Positions 23,806 to 32,422 of a stretch of 64,000 bases of DNA are shown one piece after another (position 1 is the stretch's first letter; every line of letters begins with the position of its first letter). The notes under the pieces were generated by a model, which was not told the origin of the DNA, did not search any database, and saw only the letters and a list, made by a program, of their open reading frames with translations. This DNA is from an uncultured Slackia sp. (GTDB taxonomy: Bacteria; Actinomycetota; Coriobacteriia; Coriobacteriales; Eggerthellaceae), in contig NZ_CAUHPG010000007.1 of NCBI RefSeq assembly GCF_959608125.1, positions 25,015-89,014 of the forward strand. Reading direction: 5' to 3'. A program made the translations under genes and the position numbers.

Positions 23806-25668
23806 TTATGCGGCCACGGGGCCCTTCTCGTCCACGAAGTAGCGCTTGTACCAAATCAGGAAGGTCAGCGTGGTGTAGATCTTGCGGTGGTTGAGCGCAC
23901 GGCCCTCGAAGTGGTCGTCCAGCATGGCCATGAGCTTCTTCGTGTCGAAGAACTCCTCGGCCCACGGCGCGGTGAAGTACTCTTTCACGTAGTCGTAGTA
24001 TTTCTGCTCACGCAGCCAGAACTTGATCGGCACCGGGAAACCCTTTTTGGGGCGCGTGGCCCATTCGTCGGGCAGCACGCGGTTGGCCGCATGGCGCAGC
24101 ACCTGCTTGTTGCCGTTTTCATTCACCCGGTAGCGCGCGGGAATGTGCTGAGCGAACTCCATGACTCTCTTGTCCAGGAAGGGCACGCGAAGCTCGAGCG
24201 AATGAGCCATGCACATCTTGTCGGCCTTGAGCAGGATATCGCCCGGCAGCCACATGTTCATGTCAAGGTACTGGCGCTTGGACAGGTCGCAGAAGTTCTG
24301 CACGCGGTCATACACCGGAGCGCACAGCTCGAACGCGTCGGGGCCCTTAGCGTAATCGGGCTTCACGACGTCGTCGATTTCGTCGGGACGGTAGATGAAC
24401 GCCTGGCCCGTGAACCACTTCTCGGGCATTTCGGCGGCCTTCAGCAGGAAGTTGCGGCCCTTGAAATACGACTTGTCCGCAACGAACTTGCCCAGGCCGC
24501 GGCGGATGCAGCGCGGCACGATGCGCTTGAACCTGGCCAGCGAAGGTACATCTTCGTAGTAAGCATAACCCGCAAACAGCTCGTCGGCGCCTTCGCCCGA
24601 AAGCACGACCGTGACCTGCTCGGATGCCAGCTGGGCCAAGAACCACAGCGGCACGCTGGACAAATTCGACTGAGGTTCGTCCATGTGGTACTGGATTTGA
24701 GGCAGCATCTCGAAGAACTCGTCGGCCGTCACCATCTTGCGGAAATTCTTGATGCCCAGCTTGTCGGAAAGCTCGGCCGCATAGTTGGTCTCGTTGAAGT
24801 CCTTGTAATCGAAGCCCACCGAGAACGTATTGTCGGGCATCAGGCATGCGGCGATGTAGCTGGAATCGACGCCGCCCGAAAGGAACGAGCCCACCTTCAC
24901 GTCGGCGATGCGATGGGCAGCAACACTCTCGTGAACCGCCTGGTCGCATTCTTCGACATACTGGTCGAAGGTTTTGGAATCGTCGTCGGAGAAATCGGCA
25001 TCCCAGTAACGACGCACGTCCATCGTGCGCGTGGCCAGGTCGTACGTGAAGCAATGCGCCGCCGGCAGCTTGAAGACACCCTCGAAGAACGTCTCGTCCG
25101 TCGCGGGGAACTGCATGGTCAGATACGGGCGCAGAGCCTGCTTGTTCACGGCCTTCACGAAGCCGGGATGCTCGAGGAAGCTCTTGATTTCGCTGCCGTA
25201 AAGCAGGTCGCCCTGGGCGGTGGTGCAGTAATAGAACGGCTTGATGCCGAAGATATCGCGCGCACCGAATAGGCGATTCTTCTTCTTATCCCAGATGACG
25301 AACGCATACATGCCGCGCAGGCGATCGACGACGCCCTCGCCCCACTCTTCGTAGCCGTGCAGGAGCGACTCGGTGTCGGCGTCGCAATGGAACTCGTAGC
25401 CCTTGTCTTCGAGTTCGCGACGAAGCTCCATGAAATTGTAAATCTCGCCGTTGAACGTGATTACCACGCTGCCGTCGGCGTTGCTCATAGGCTGCGAGCC
25501 CGCCTCGGTCAGGTCGAGGATGGACAGGCGACGGAAGCCCATGGCCACGTTGTCGGCCAGAAACGCATCGCCCATGTCGGGACCGCGATGCACGATGCGA
25601 TCCATCATGGCCTGCAGAACCTGCTGCCTGTTTTCGATATCACCGGTGAATCCGACGAATCCGCACAT
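23806..25668 (-). CDS. asnB: Glutamine-hydrolysing asparagine synthetase (AsnB/AsnH-type)
   Basis: A 620-residue enzyme. The N-terminal class-II amidotransferase domain starts with the catalytic Cys (MCGFVGFTG) and has RRLSILDLTEAGSQPM and FNGEIYNF. The C-terminal synthetase domain has the pyrophosphate loop SFLSGGVDSSYIA (about residue 255) and SGEGADELFAGYAYY. AAAGGTG precedes ATG 25668. It would make asparagine from aspartate; however, the next upstream gene is a D-aspartate-ligase-like ATP-grasp enzyme, and in lactic acid bacteria AsnH amidates D-Asp in the peptidoglycan bridge. Which activity applies here is inference. Confidence 0.93.
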   Translation of the reverse strand: MCGFVGFTGDIENRQQVLQAMMDRIVHRGPDMGDAFLADNVAMGFRRLSILDLTEAGSQPMSNADGSVVITFNGEIYNFMELRRELEDKGYEFHCDADTESLLHGYEEWGEGVVDRLRGMYAFVIWDKKKNRLFGARDIFGIKPFYYCTTAQGDLLYGSEIKSFLEHPGFVKAVNKQALRPYLTMQFPATDETFFEGVFKLPAAHCFTYDLATRTMDVRRYWDADFSDDDSKTFDQYVEECDQAVHESVAAHRIADVKVGSFLSGGVDSSYIAACLMPDNTFSVGFDYKDFNETNYAAELSDKLGIKNFRKMVTADEFFEMLPQIQYHMDEPQSNLSSVPLWFLAQLASEQVTVVLSGEGADELFAGYAYYEDVPSLARFKRIVPRCIRRGLGKFVADKSYFKGRNFLLKAAEMPEKWFTGQAFIYRPDEIDDVVKPDYAKGPDAFELCAPVYDRVQNFCDLSKRQYLDMNMWLPGDILLKADKMCMAHSLELRVPFLDKRVMEFAQHIPARYRVNENGNKQVLRHAANRVLPDEWATRPKKGFPVPIKFWLREQKYYDYVKEYFTAPWAEEFFDTKKLMAMLDDHFEGRALNHRKIYTTLTFLIWYKRYFVDEKGPVAA

Positions 25669-25778
25669 AAGGCACCTTTCGTAGTTGACAAGGCCCCTTC
25701 GCGAGGCCCGTTATTCCGAAACGATGATTTTACCGCCCGGATCCCCTCTTCAGGGGAATTTCGCCATTTCAATAAAAA

Positions 25779-25799
25779 GGCCCCGCTGAAAACGGGGCC
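25779..25799 (-). terminator. Hairpin between the ATP-grasp gene and asnB
   Basis: A 7-bp stem GGCCCCG/CGGGGCC with a short loop is followed on the minus strand by TTTTT. It sits 8 bases after the ATP-grasp stop and may separate it from asnB, or attenuate. Confidence 0.75.
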
Positions 25800-25806
25800 G
25801 AACGCG

Positions 25807-27057
25807 CTATTTGTAGTTGTCCGGGTTGGCGAACTTGTCGATATAGCGGTGCACGTGAATTTTCATCCAGGCCCAACGCATCGGATTGAAGCGCAGGTCA
25901 GGAGCGTAATCGAAGCTCATGGACTCTTTGCCCTGGGCGACCAGCTGTTTGGCACGCTCCACGAACTCGGGGTCTTTGACGTACTGGTACACCACCTTGC
26001 GCGGCGCGGAGTGCCAGAACACCTCGTTGGTGTTCTGCACGCATTCGCCCAAATCGCGTTTGAACACGCGGTCCTCCACTACGTAGCGCGCGATATTGTG
26101 GCCCGCGGCCGTGACATGGTAGTTGGTACGGCCCTGACGCAGATTGACCTCGAACACCTTGTAGGAGCCGTCGCGGTCATCGCGCTTGATATCGAAGTTC
26201 GCGAAGCCCGTGAACCCGATCTTCTCGAGGAAGTTCTTGATGAGCTCCTGCAGCTCGGAGTTGGGCTGCGTGATGATGGCGCAGGGGTTGCCGAGCGCCG
26301 TGGGCGTGTGCTCTTCGAGGCCCTCACGACCGAAGCAAATCAGCTTCACCTTGCAGTCGCGGTCGCAGTAAGCGGTCAGGACGTTCATGTTGCAGTCTTC
26401 TCCGACCACCATGTCCTGCAGCAGCACCTCGTCGGGATAGCCCGCGCCGAAGATCAGGCCCAGGATGCGCAACGCGTCGGCCGGGTTTTCGGCGGTGTAC
26501 ACCTTCTTCATGCCGTCGAAGGGGTGCTCCCAATACGTCACGCTCATGGCGGGCTTCACGATGATGGGATAGACGAACCCGACCGCCTCTTCGGAAAGGT
26601 CGGCCTCTGCGAGGCCCTGGTTGAAGCGCTCGGGCGTCACGGCGAAGGTTTTCGGATACGGGATGCCGTGTTCCTCGCACATGCGGTAAAAGCTCGATTT
26701 CGACTCGAGGCGGTCGCGCAGCTCGGCATCGATGTAGAGCGTCACGCAGTTCTCGGGCAGGTCGTCCTGGATTTCGGAAAGCAGGGCCGCATATACATCG
26801 GCGCAGCCCCACACCAGATGGATGGTGTCGGGATGCTTGGCCGCGAATTCCTTGATGGTGGCAAGAAGCACCTCGGGCTTATCGAGGTTTTCGTTATAGC
26901 TGCATTCCACGATGCGGCTGTGCATGGTGTCGCCCGCGGCGAAGCGGCCGAACGCGTAGCTTTTCTTGCCGTACTGCTCGTGAATGGCGCGCGCCACCGA
27001 ATAGCAGTTCATATCCCCGCCGATCAATACGGGAATGAAATCGATTTCCTCAGACAA
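25807..27057 (-). CDS. ATP-grasp carboxylate-amine ligase, D-aspartate-ligase-like
   Basis: A 416-residue ATP-grasp protein. The N-terminus FIPVLIGGDMNCYSVARAIH resembles enterococcal D-aspartate ligase (Asl), which attaches D-Asp to the lysine side chain of peptidoglycan precursors. ATP-grasp hallmarks follow: YPIIVKPAMS (ATP-binding Lys), a VVGEDCNMN region, and GFANFDIKRDD...FEVNLRQGRTNY (metal ligands). The start is TTG at 27057, supported by GAGGAG just upstream. asnB lies directly downstream, the same gene association as asl-asnH in lactobacilli. Substrate assignment is inference; it could ligate another amino acid. Confidence 0.8.
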   Translation of the reverse strand: MSEEIDFIPVLIGGDMNCYSVARAIHEQYGKKSYAFGRFAAGDTMHSRIVECSYNENLDKPEVLLATIKEFAAKHPDTIHLVWGCADVYAALLSEIQDDLPENCVTLYIDAELRDRLESKSSFYRMCEEHGIPYPKTFAVTPERFNQGLAEADLSEEAVGFVYPIIVKPAMSVTYWEHPFDGMKKVYTAENPADALRILGLIFGAGYPDEVLLQDMVVGEDCNMNVLTAYCDRDCKVKLICFGREGLEEHTPTALGNPCAIITQPNSELQELIKNFLEKIGFTGFANFDIKRDDRDGSYKVFEVNLRQGRTNYHVTAAGHNIARYVVEDRVFKRDLGECVQNTNEVFWHSAPRKVVYQYVKDPEFVERAKQLVAQGKESMSFDYAPDLRFNPMRWAWMKIHVHRYIDKFANPDNYK

Positions 27058-27192
27058 GGTTTCTCCTCGTTCAGTATCGGTGAAGGCGAACGGAATCGCC
27101 CGCTCGCCCCGAACGCCTGCGATTATAGGCCGAAATGCGAGCAGGCGTGTAAAACGCGAACGCGCCCGCGGCGGAAACGGATCGCAAGACCC

Positions 27193-27636
27193 TTAGGCCA
27201 GGCGGCTGCCGATCTCTTTCGCAGCGGCGGCCTTGTCGAAGTTTCCGCCGGTGGCAGCGTTAAGCGCGCCCATGACCTTGCCCATGTCGCGCTTGGTTTC
27301 GGCGCCCACTTCGGCAATCGTCTTCTCGACCAGGGCCACCAGCTCGGCGCCTTCGATCTGCTTGGGCAGGTAGGCCTCGAGAATTTCCACCTGTTCCTTC
27401 AGCATGGCGGTGCGCTCTTCGTTGGTGCCCGCCTTGATGGAACCCTCGAGCGTTTCACTCGTCTGCTTGACCAGGCGCTTCAGCATGGCATCGACGTCGG
27501 CCTCGACGATTTCACGGCGCTCATTGACTTCGATGTTTTTCACCTCGCCCAAAACCTGGCGCAGAATGGCCAGGCGGTTTTTGTCGCGGGCGCGCATGGC
27601 GTTCTTGATTTCTTCCTGCAGTGCGGCGTATTCCAT
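27193..27636 (-). CDS. GatB/YqeY domain-containing protein
   Basis: A 147-residue YqeY protein, corresponding to the C-terminal tRNA-contact domain of GatB as a free protein. Opening MEYAALQEEIKNAMRARDKN, the central ILEAYLPKQIEGAELVALVE and KRDMGKVMGALNA regions are typical. ATG at 27636 follows GGGGAGG by 4 bases. Length matches the family. The in vivo role is unclear; tRNA or amidotransferase association is usually proposed. Confidence 0.93.
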   Translation of the reverse strand: MEYAALQEEIKNAMRARDKNRLAILRQVLGEVKNIEVNERREIVEADVDAMLKRLVKQTSETLEGSIKAGTNEERTAMLKEQVEILEAYLPKQIEGAELVALVEKTIAEVGAETKRDMGKVMGALNAATGGNFDKAAAAKEIGSRLA

Positions 27637-28087
27637 GATGCCTCCCCGTATCTCGTATCGCGCGCCCGGCGGCGCGCGGATTTTGTCGTACGCCAAAGTA
27701 TAACGCGCGCGAAAAAGCGCAATGCGAAACGAACCGGAAACGCATCCGACCGCCCGAAACGACAGAAAAAGCAACGCATGCCGCGCCGAAGCGGAAGTTC
27801 GAAGGGCGCGCTGGGGGCGCGGGGCTCACTTTGGAAAAAAGAGGTGCCTCAGGCCAAAAAATGCGAGGTTTGGCACGAAAACAGACGGGGAGGCCGCCGT
27901 AGCAGTCACGATAATCCACAAGATTGTATAAAACGCGGCATATTAAGGCCGAAATCGCCTCGAAAAGCCGCACACGCATCCGCGCTCGTGGCACACCCTC
28001 GAAAAAATGGCCTGAGACGCCTTCTTTTTCCAAGAAAGGGCGACGAACATCAAGTTGATGACTGACGCTCATACCATCGAAAAACAA
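27637..28087. other. Intergenic stretch with no recognised gene
   Basis: Open frames cross this region on both strands but carry no family features or ribosome sites. The centre (27905-27950) is somewhat AT-rich and may hold the YqeY promoter. No riboswitch or small RNA was recognised. Confidence 0.4.
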
Positions 28088-28120
28088 AAAGCCGGATCCG
28101 ATCAAATCGGATCCGGCTTT
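28088..28120 (-). terminator. Terminator of cydAB
   Basis: A perfect 15-bp stem with a 3-base loop (AAAGCCGGATCCGAT / ATCGGATCCGGCTTT) is followed on the minus strand by TTTG. It lies 66 bases after the cydB stop. Confidence 0.85.
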
Positions 28121-28185
28121 GAAACCGTATGCCAGGACGTTCGGTTCAAACGCTGTCGCACGCTTGCAAAAGACGTCCGAACGCC

Positions 28186-29241
28186 TTAGTAATGCAGGTC
28201 CTTCGTGTCCACGCGACCGCGGAAGGTGCGATAGATCATGAAGTGATACGCGAGCACCAGCGGCAAGCCGACGCAGGTGATGCCCAGCATCCAAGCCAAA
28301 GCAAGGTCGGTCGACGCGGCGGTAGCGATGGTGATGCTCTCACCCGACGCGGCGGTAGCGAAAATGCTCAGCGGATCGCCGGCGCCGGCAACAACCAGGT
28401 TGGGGAACATGAGAGCCGCCCACAAAGCAACCAACATGGCGCATGCAGCCGAGGACGCGATGAAGGTCGGCAGGTCCGCGGAATCATCCCTGCTCTTAAG
28501 AATGGCGACCACCAAGGCGATAATCACCAGCGCGAAGAAGAGCATGCGCAGGATCGACGTCTCGGGAGCCATCTCGGGCTTGAGGATGAACAGCGCGTAG
28601 CCCGCAGTCACCAGGAACAAAACGCCTGCGGCCACCAGGGCGATGCTGCGGATCTTCTTGGCGCGAGCACGTACCTCGGAGTCCAAGGGAGCCTTGAGAG
28701 ACAGCCAGCTGGAACCCTGGCAGATGAACAGGCTCAGGCCCAGAAGACCGGTAAGCAGCGTGAACGGAGTGACCAGGCCCAGCAGAGGAACGCCCACGTA
28801 GTCGCCGTTAGCATCCATCGGAATGCCGGCGAACACGTTGCCCGCCGCAACGCCCAGCAGAAGCGCGGGCAGAAGCGAACCGACGAAGAACAGCGCATTC
28901 CAGATTTTGGACCATTCCTTGTCATGGCCGGCGAATTCGACGGATGCGGCACGAACGATCAGGCCCATGAGAACCAAGATGATAGCCAGGTAGAAGCCGG
29001 AGAACGTGGTGGCGTACGCCGGCGCGAATGCGGCGAACAGCGCGCCGCCCGCGGTAAGCAGCCAAACCTCGTTACCGTCCCACACAGGGCCGATGCTTTG
29101 GCGAACGATGGCCTTCTCTTCGTCGTTTTTCGCGACGAAGGGGCTCAGAACGCCCGCGCCCAGGTCGAAGCCGTCCAGGATGAAGTAGCCGGCGATCAGG
29201 ACGAAGATGAGGCAGAACCAGATAATTCCGAGAGTCGTCAT
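28186..29241 (-). CDS. cydB: Cytochrome bd ubiquinol/menaquinol oxidase subunit II
   Basis: A 351-residue membrane subunit with about nine transmembrane segments. Typical regions are GYFILDGFDLGAGVL near the start and IGPVWDGNEVWLLTAGGALF. It partners CydA in the bd oxidase, reducing oxygen to water with quinol. GGAGG precedes ATG 29241; the start lies 3 bases after the cydA stop. In an anaerobe the enzyme most likely scavenges oxygen. Length fits the family. Confidence 0.96.
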   Translation of the reverse strand: MTTLGIIWFCLIFVLIAGYFILDGFDLGAGVLSPFVAKNDEEKAIVRQSIGPVWDGNEVWLLTAGGALFAAFAPAYATTFSGFYLAIILVLMGLIVRAASVEFAGHDKEWSKIWNALFFVGSLLPALLLGVAAGNVFAGIPMDANGDYVGVPLLGLVTPFTLLTGLLGLSLFICQGSSWLSLKAPLDSEVRARAKKIRSIALVAAGVLFLVTAGYALFILKPEMAPETSILRMLFFALVIIALVVAILKSRDDSADLPTFIASSAACAMLVALWAALMFPNLVVAGAGDPLSIFATAASGESITIATAASTDLALAWMLGITCVGLPLVLAYHFMIYRTFRGRVDTKDLHY

Positions 29242-29244
29242 GAC

Positions 29245-30726
29245 TTATGCCTCCTTCTTCTTGCTATCGGCAGCGTCGTCGGCAGCAGCCTCGGCGACGG
29301 CCTTGTCGGAAGCCTTCGCGGCGGCCTTTTCGGCCTTCTTGGCGGCGTGGGCCTCGACGAGCACCGGGCCTTCCTTGATGAAGCGGCCGATCAGACGAAC
29401 CCATGCTACGGCCAGGAACAGGTACACCACCAGGAACAGCAGGATAGTGATGATAAGCTCGGGGGCCGAAACGGACTGAGAAATCGCGTCGTTGGTCAGC
29501 AGCGAGACGCCGTCGGGGCCGCTCACGGACGGGTACACGACGTAAGGCTGACGACCCACCTCGGCGGTTACCCAGCCGGACTGGATGGCCAGGAACGGGA
29601 ACAGCGGGGACAGAATCAAAATCCACTGGACCCACTTCTTAGAGCCGAGCTTGCCGTTCTTCTTGAAGGCGACAAGAGCGGCCAGGATAATGGCGAGCGC
29701 GATCATACCGAACAGCGCGACCATCAGGTGATAGCTCTGGAACACGAGGTTCACGGGCATCTCATCGAGCTTGAGCTCGGGATTCTCGGCGGCCAGATCC
29801 TTGAGGCCCGGATACTCCTTGTCGAAGTCGCCGGAAGCGAGCCAGCTGGTGAAACCGGGCAGAGCGAAGGGAGCGATGGTTTCCTGGCTCTCTTCGTCGA
29901 CGATGCCCACGGCGTACAGAGGCAACGTGCCGGTCTCGTAGTGGCCTTCCATCATGGCGATCTTGGAAGGCTGCTCTTCAGCAACCACGACGGCGGAAGA
30001 ATGCGCGGAGATGAACAGGCAGCCGGTGGCGACGATGGCAACCACGACGCCGGTCTTCATGGTCTTCTCGGCGAAGTGCTGATGCTTGTTCTTATGCATG
30101 TACCAAGCAGACAGGGCAATGGCCACGAACGCGCCCAGGACCAGCAACGCCAAAACGGTGTGGCTGTAACGCGGGAGCGTGGTGGGGTTGAAGGCGGCGG
30201 CGAAGAAGTCGGTGATCACGGCCTTGCTGCCGTCGGCGGCGAGCTCGGCGCCGGCGGGAGTCTGCATCCAGGAGTTGGCGATAAGAATCCACAGTGCGGA
30301 AAGGCAGCTGCCGAACCAAACCAGCCAAGAAGAAATCATGTAGAACTTCGGGCTCACCTTGGCGCGGCCGAAAAGCACGATGCCCAGGAAGACCGACTCG
30401 AGGAAGAATGCAAGCAAAGCCTCGGCGGCCAGAGGAGCGCCGAAGATGTCGCCTACGAAACGGCTGTAATCAGCCCAGTTGGTGCCGAAGGAGAACTCCA
30501 TGGTGATGCCGGTGGCAACGCCGATGGCGAACGTCGTGGTGAAGATCTTCACCCAGAAGCGCGTAGCGGCTTCGTCTTTCGGGTCGCGGGTTTTGTAGTA
30601 CCGCGTTTCGTTGATGGCCATGATCAAGCCGAGACCGATGGACAGCGGAACGAAGCAGAAGTGGAAGATGACCACCAGTGCAAACTGAATACGCGAAAGC
30701 AGCGCGACATCGGTAAAGAGCTCCAT
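29245..30726 (-). CDS. cydA: Cytochrome bd oxidase subunit I
   Basis: A 493-residue haem subunit. It starts MELFTDVALLSRIQFALVVI with the haem b595 His in FHFCFVPLSIGLG, and carries TGITMEFSFGTNWADYS, FLGIVLFG and the GRQPYVVYPS motif. The quinol loop is short (no long Q-loop insertion). The last 35 residues form an unusual Lys/Ala/Asp-rich tail (KKAEKAAAKASDKAVAEAAA). ATG at 30726 follows AAGGGGG. cydA-cydB form an operon; cydCD are not in the window. Confidence 0.96.
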   Translation of the reverse strand: MELFTDVALLSRIQFALVVIFHFCFVPLSIGLGLIMAINETRYYKTRDPKDEAATRFWVKIFTTTFAIGVATGITMEFSFGTNWADYSRFVGDIFGAPLAAEALLAFFLESVFLGIVLFGRAKVSPKFYMISSWLVWFGSCLSALWILIANSWMQTPAGAELAADGSKAVITDFFAAAFNPTTLPRYSHTVLALLVLGAFVAIALSAWYMHKNKHQHFAEKTMKTGVVVAIVATGCLFISAHSSAVVVAEEQPSKIAMMEGHYETGTLPLYAVGIVDEESQETIAPFALPGFTSWLASGDFDKEYPGLKDLAAENPELKLDEMPVNLVFQSYHLMVALFGMIALAIILAALVAFKKNGKLGSKKWVQWILILSPLFPFLAIQSGWVTAEVGRQPYVVYPSVSGPDGVSLLTNDAISQSVSAPELIITILLFLVVYLFLAVAWVRLIGRFIKEGPVLVEAHAAKKAEKAAAKASDKAVAEAAADDAADSKKKEA

Positions 30727-30918
30727 AGCACACCCCCTTTTCTTTTTTTCTCGCGCCCGCAGGCGCATCCCCTTTTACCTCCTTCGCGGCCGCGGCGTTC
30801 CGACGGCCCGAAGGCTTTCTTTTTTCGGTGCTTTCCTTGACCTACGCCGCATTCGAACCGCGAATGGGATCGCCCACGGCCACATACAAACACCGTTGGC
30901 CCAGAAAAACACGGTGCC

Positions 30919-30927
30919 ATCATACCA
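30919..30927 (-). promoter_or_regulatory. Candidate extended -10 promoter for cydAB
   Basis: The minus strand shows TGGTATGAT, an extended -10 element, about 190 bases before cydA. No clear -35 is seen. An AT-rich tract upstream is bounded by GTTCTCGT (30929-30936) and its complement (30982-30989), a possible regulator site. Confidence 0.3.
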
Positions 30928-31036
30928 CGTTCTCGTTTTTATATGTTATTAGTTTGGTATCAATTTATATATTTTTACGAGACGAGAACAAACGCAGGTC
31001 AAATAGACGAGCTGCGCGAGATCCGCAGATACAAAA

Positions 31037-31064
31037 AAGGCGCAGAGCCGAAGCTCCGCGCCTT
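31037..31064 (-). terminator. Terminator of the HsmA-family gene
   Basis: The stem pairs GGCGCAGAGC (31039-31048) with GCTCCGCGCC (31053-31062), with one mismatch. Six T residues follow on the minus strand, 30 bases after the gene's stop. Confidence 0.85.
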
Positions 31065-31094
31065 GAAAGAGGCATCTAACGCACTTGAAGGAAA

Positions 31095-31580
31095 CTACTT
31101 GCTTGCATGCTTGGCGGTGCCGCGGCGCAGCAGGAAGAAGGCGAATGCGGCGACGACGATCGTAGCGGTGCCCACAGCACACACGGTCTGCAGATGGATC
31201 ATCGGAATGCCGACCAGCATGCCGATGATGTAGGGGACCAGCCAAAGCAGCCACACGAGGGTGCTGAACTTATGGAAGGTCTTTTCGGCACGTTCGTTGC
31301 GACGAACATAGGTCGCCGTAGCCCAAACCGCATGCACGAGCATAAGGATGATGGCCAAGAGGCCGGAAATCGCATGGATGCCGAACCCGGTCGCGCCGGA
31401 CGTCTGCGCGATATTGGTCATGATCGTCGTGCCCGTAGTGTCGAATACCAAGCCGCACCAAAACATGACGACATGGCTCAGTTTGAGGGTGTTTGCGCGA
31501 CGCTCAGAGAACACGCCTACGGTGTAGAAGACGAGAGCCAGCGTAATGGCGGCGGAGGCGGCGATCAATTCGAAACTCAT
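31095..31580 (-). CDS. HsmA-family (TIGR03987-type) membrane protein
   Basis: A 161-residue protein with five hydrophobic segments, beginning MSFELIAASAAITLALVFYT. Conserved-looking polar residues sit in the membrane part: LSHVVMFWCGLVFDTTGTTI, IHAISGLLAIILMLVHAVWA, HKFSTLVWLLWLVPYIIGML. Several intramembrane His residues would suit haem binding, and HsmA in Clostridioides difficile is a haem-sensing/sequestering membrane protein. ATG at 31580 is chosen for AAGGAAAGGG upstream. It is divergent from a TetR gene with an operator-like palindrome between, and adjacent to haem-containing cydAB. Haem function here is inference. Confidence 0.8.
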   Translation of the reverse strand: MSFELIAASAAITLALVFYTVGVFSERRANTLKLSHVVMFWCGLVFDTTGTTIMTNIAQTSGATGFGIHAISGLLAIILMLVHAVWATATYVRRNERAEKTFHKFSTLVWLLWLVPYIIGMLVGIPMIHLQTVCAVGTATIVVAAFAFFLLRRGTAKHASK

Positions 31581-31623
31581 AACTATCCCTTTCCTTATGT
31601 TATCAGCTGCGTTTCTTTCGTAT

Positions 31624-31659
31624 TTCTGAACTATGTTCATAAATGAACGTTGTTCAGAA
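31624..31659. promoter_or_regulatory. TetR operator-like palindrome
   Basis: Arms at 31624-31640 and 31643-31659 (TTCTGAAC...GTTCAT and its complement) match at 14 of 17 positions around a 2-base centre. It lies between the divergent HsmA and TetR genes, the classic place for a TetR operator. Confidence 0.7.
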
Positions 31660-31745
31660 TAATAAGATTCCCAGCTGATTGCAATGGCATGCGTCTTGCT
31701 TCATCATTTCATCAAGAAAATCGGAGAGCCTGGAGGCAAGTCGAC

Positions 31746-32312
31746 ATGGGCAACAAGGCCGTCATATCGAGACAGCATATTCTGGAAACAGCATACGACC
31801 TGTTCAGAACCGAAGAAGCATCTTCTCTCAGCATTCGTGGAGTCGCTGCGGCGTGCGGTGTGAGCGTGGGATCTATTTACAACTACTTCCCCACGAAATC
31901 GGCTCTTGTGGCCGAAATAGTCGAGATGTTCTGGCGGGAATCGCTTCATAAGGAAATGTTCATCGCCGCATCGGACGAGAATTTCGTTGCATTCTGCGAG
32001 CGCCTTATCGAAGACCTTCGCACGACGCTCGAAGTATTCCGCCGCGATTGGCTGACGAAGCTCATGGCCCTCGACACCGAATGCGTCCGGGAGATTCGTC
32101 GGCGTGAAGAAGCGGCATTCGTCCATATTCGCAGAGGATTGACCGTCGTCATTTGCAACGACAAGGACATCAAGCTCGATGTCATCGGCGGCGAAGAGGG
32201 AATCGACAGGCTTGCAACCCTGGTCTGGAGCACGATCGTAACGTCTCTCGAGCACGGCGACGAGTCGCACAGGGCGCTATTCGCCCTCATCCACGAGGCG
32301 CTGTACGACTAA
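31746..32312 (+). CDS. TetR/AcrR family transcriptional regulator
   Basis: A 188-residue regulator. The N-terminal helix-turn-helix is typical: ISRQHILETAYDLFRTEEAS, IRGVAAACGVSVGSIYNYFP, TKSALVAEIVEMF. The ligand-binding half is diverged, so the effector cannot be read. ATG at 31746 (MGNKAVIS) follows GGAGG by 9 bases; the longer frame from 31650 begins inside the operator. It very probably represses the divergent HsmA gene and itself through the palindrome at 31624-31659. Confidence 0.9.
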   Translation: MGNKAVISRQHILETAYDLFRTEEASSLSIRGVAAACGVSVGSIYNYFPTKSALVAEIVEMFWRESLHKEMFIAASDENFVAFCERLIEDLRTTLEVFRRDWLTKLMALDTECVREIRRREEAAFVHIRRGLTVVICNDKDIKLDVIGGEEGIDRLATLVWSTIVTSLEHGDESHRALFALIHEALYD

Positions 32313-32341
32313 GCGCGATCGCGCCCGAACGTCTCCAACGC

Positions 32342-32373
32342 AACGAGCCGCGGCATGCACGCCGCGGCTCGTT
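32342..32373. terminator. Terminator between convergent TetR and nagA genes
   Basis: A perfect 13-bp stem (AACGAGCCGCGGC / GCCGCGGCTCGTT) with a 6-base loop lies 29 bases past the TetR stop, followed by GTATTCTCCTT. It could serve both convergent genes. Confidence 0.8.
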
Positions 32374-32422
32374 GTATTCTCCTTATATATGCAATGTCAC
32401 GGCATCCGCAACGCAGCGGAGC

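Noticed and set aside
27521..28294. 257-codon minus-strand frame covering the gap between YqeY and cydB
   Set aside because: Overlaps both the YqeY gene start and the cydB end in other frames, crosses the cydAB terminator, and has no family features; typical GC-rich shadow frame.
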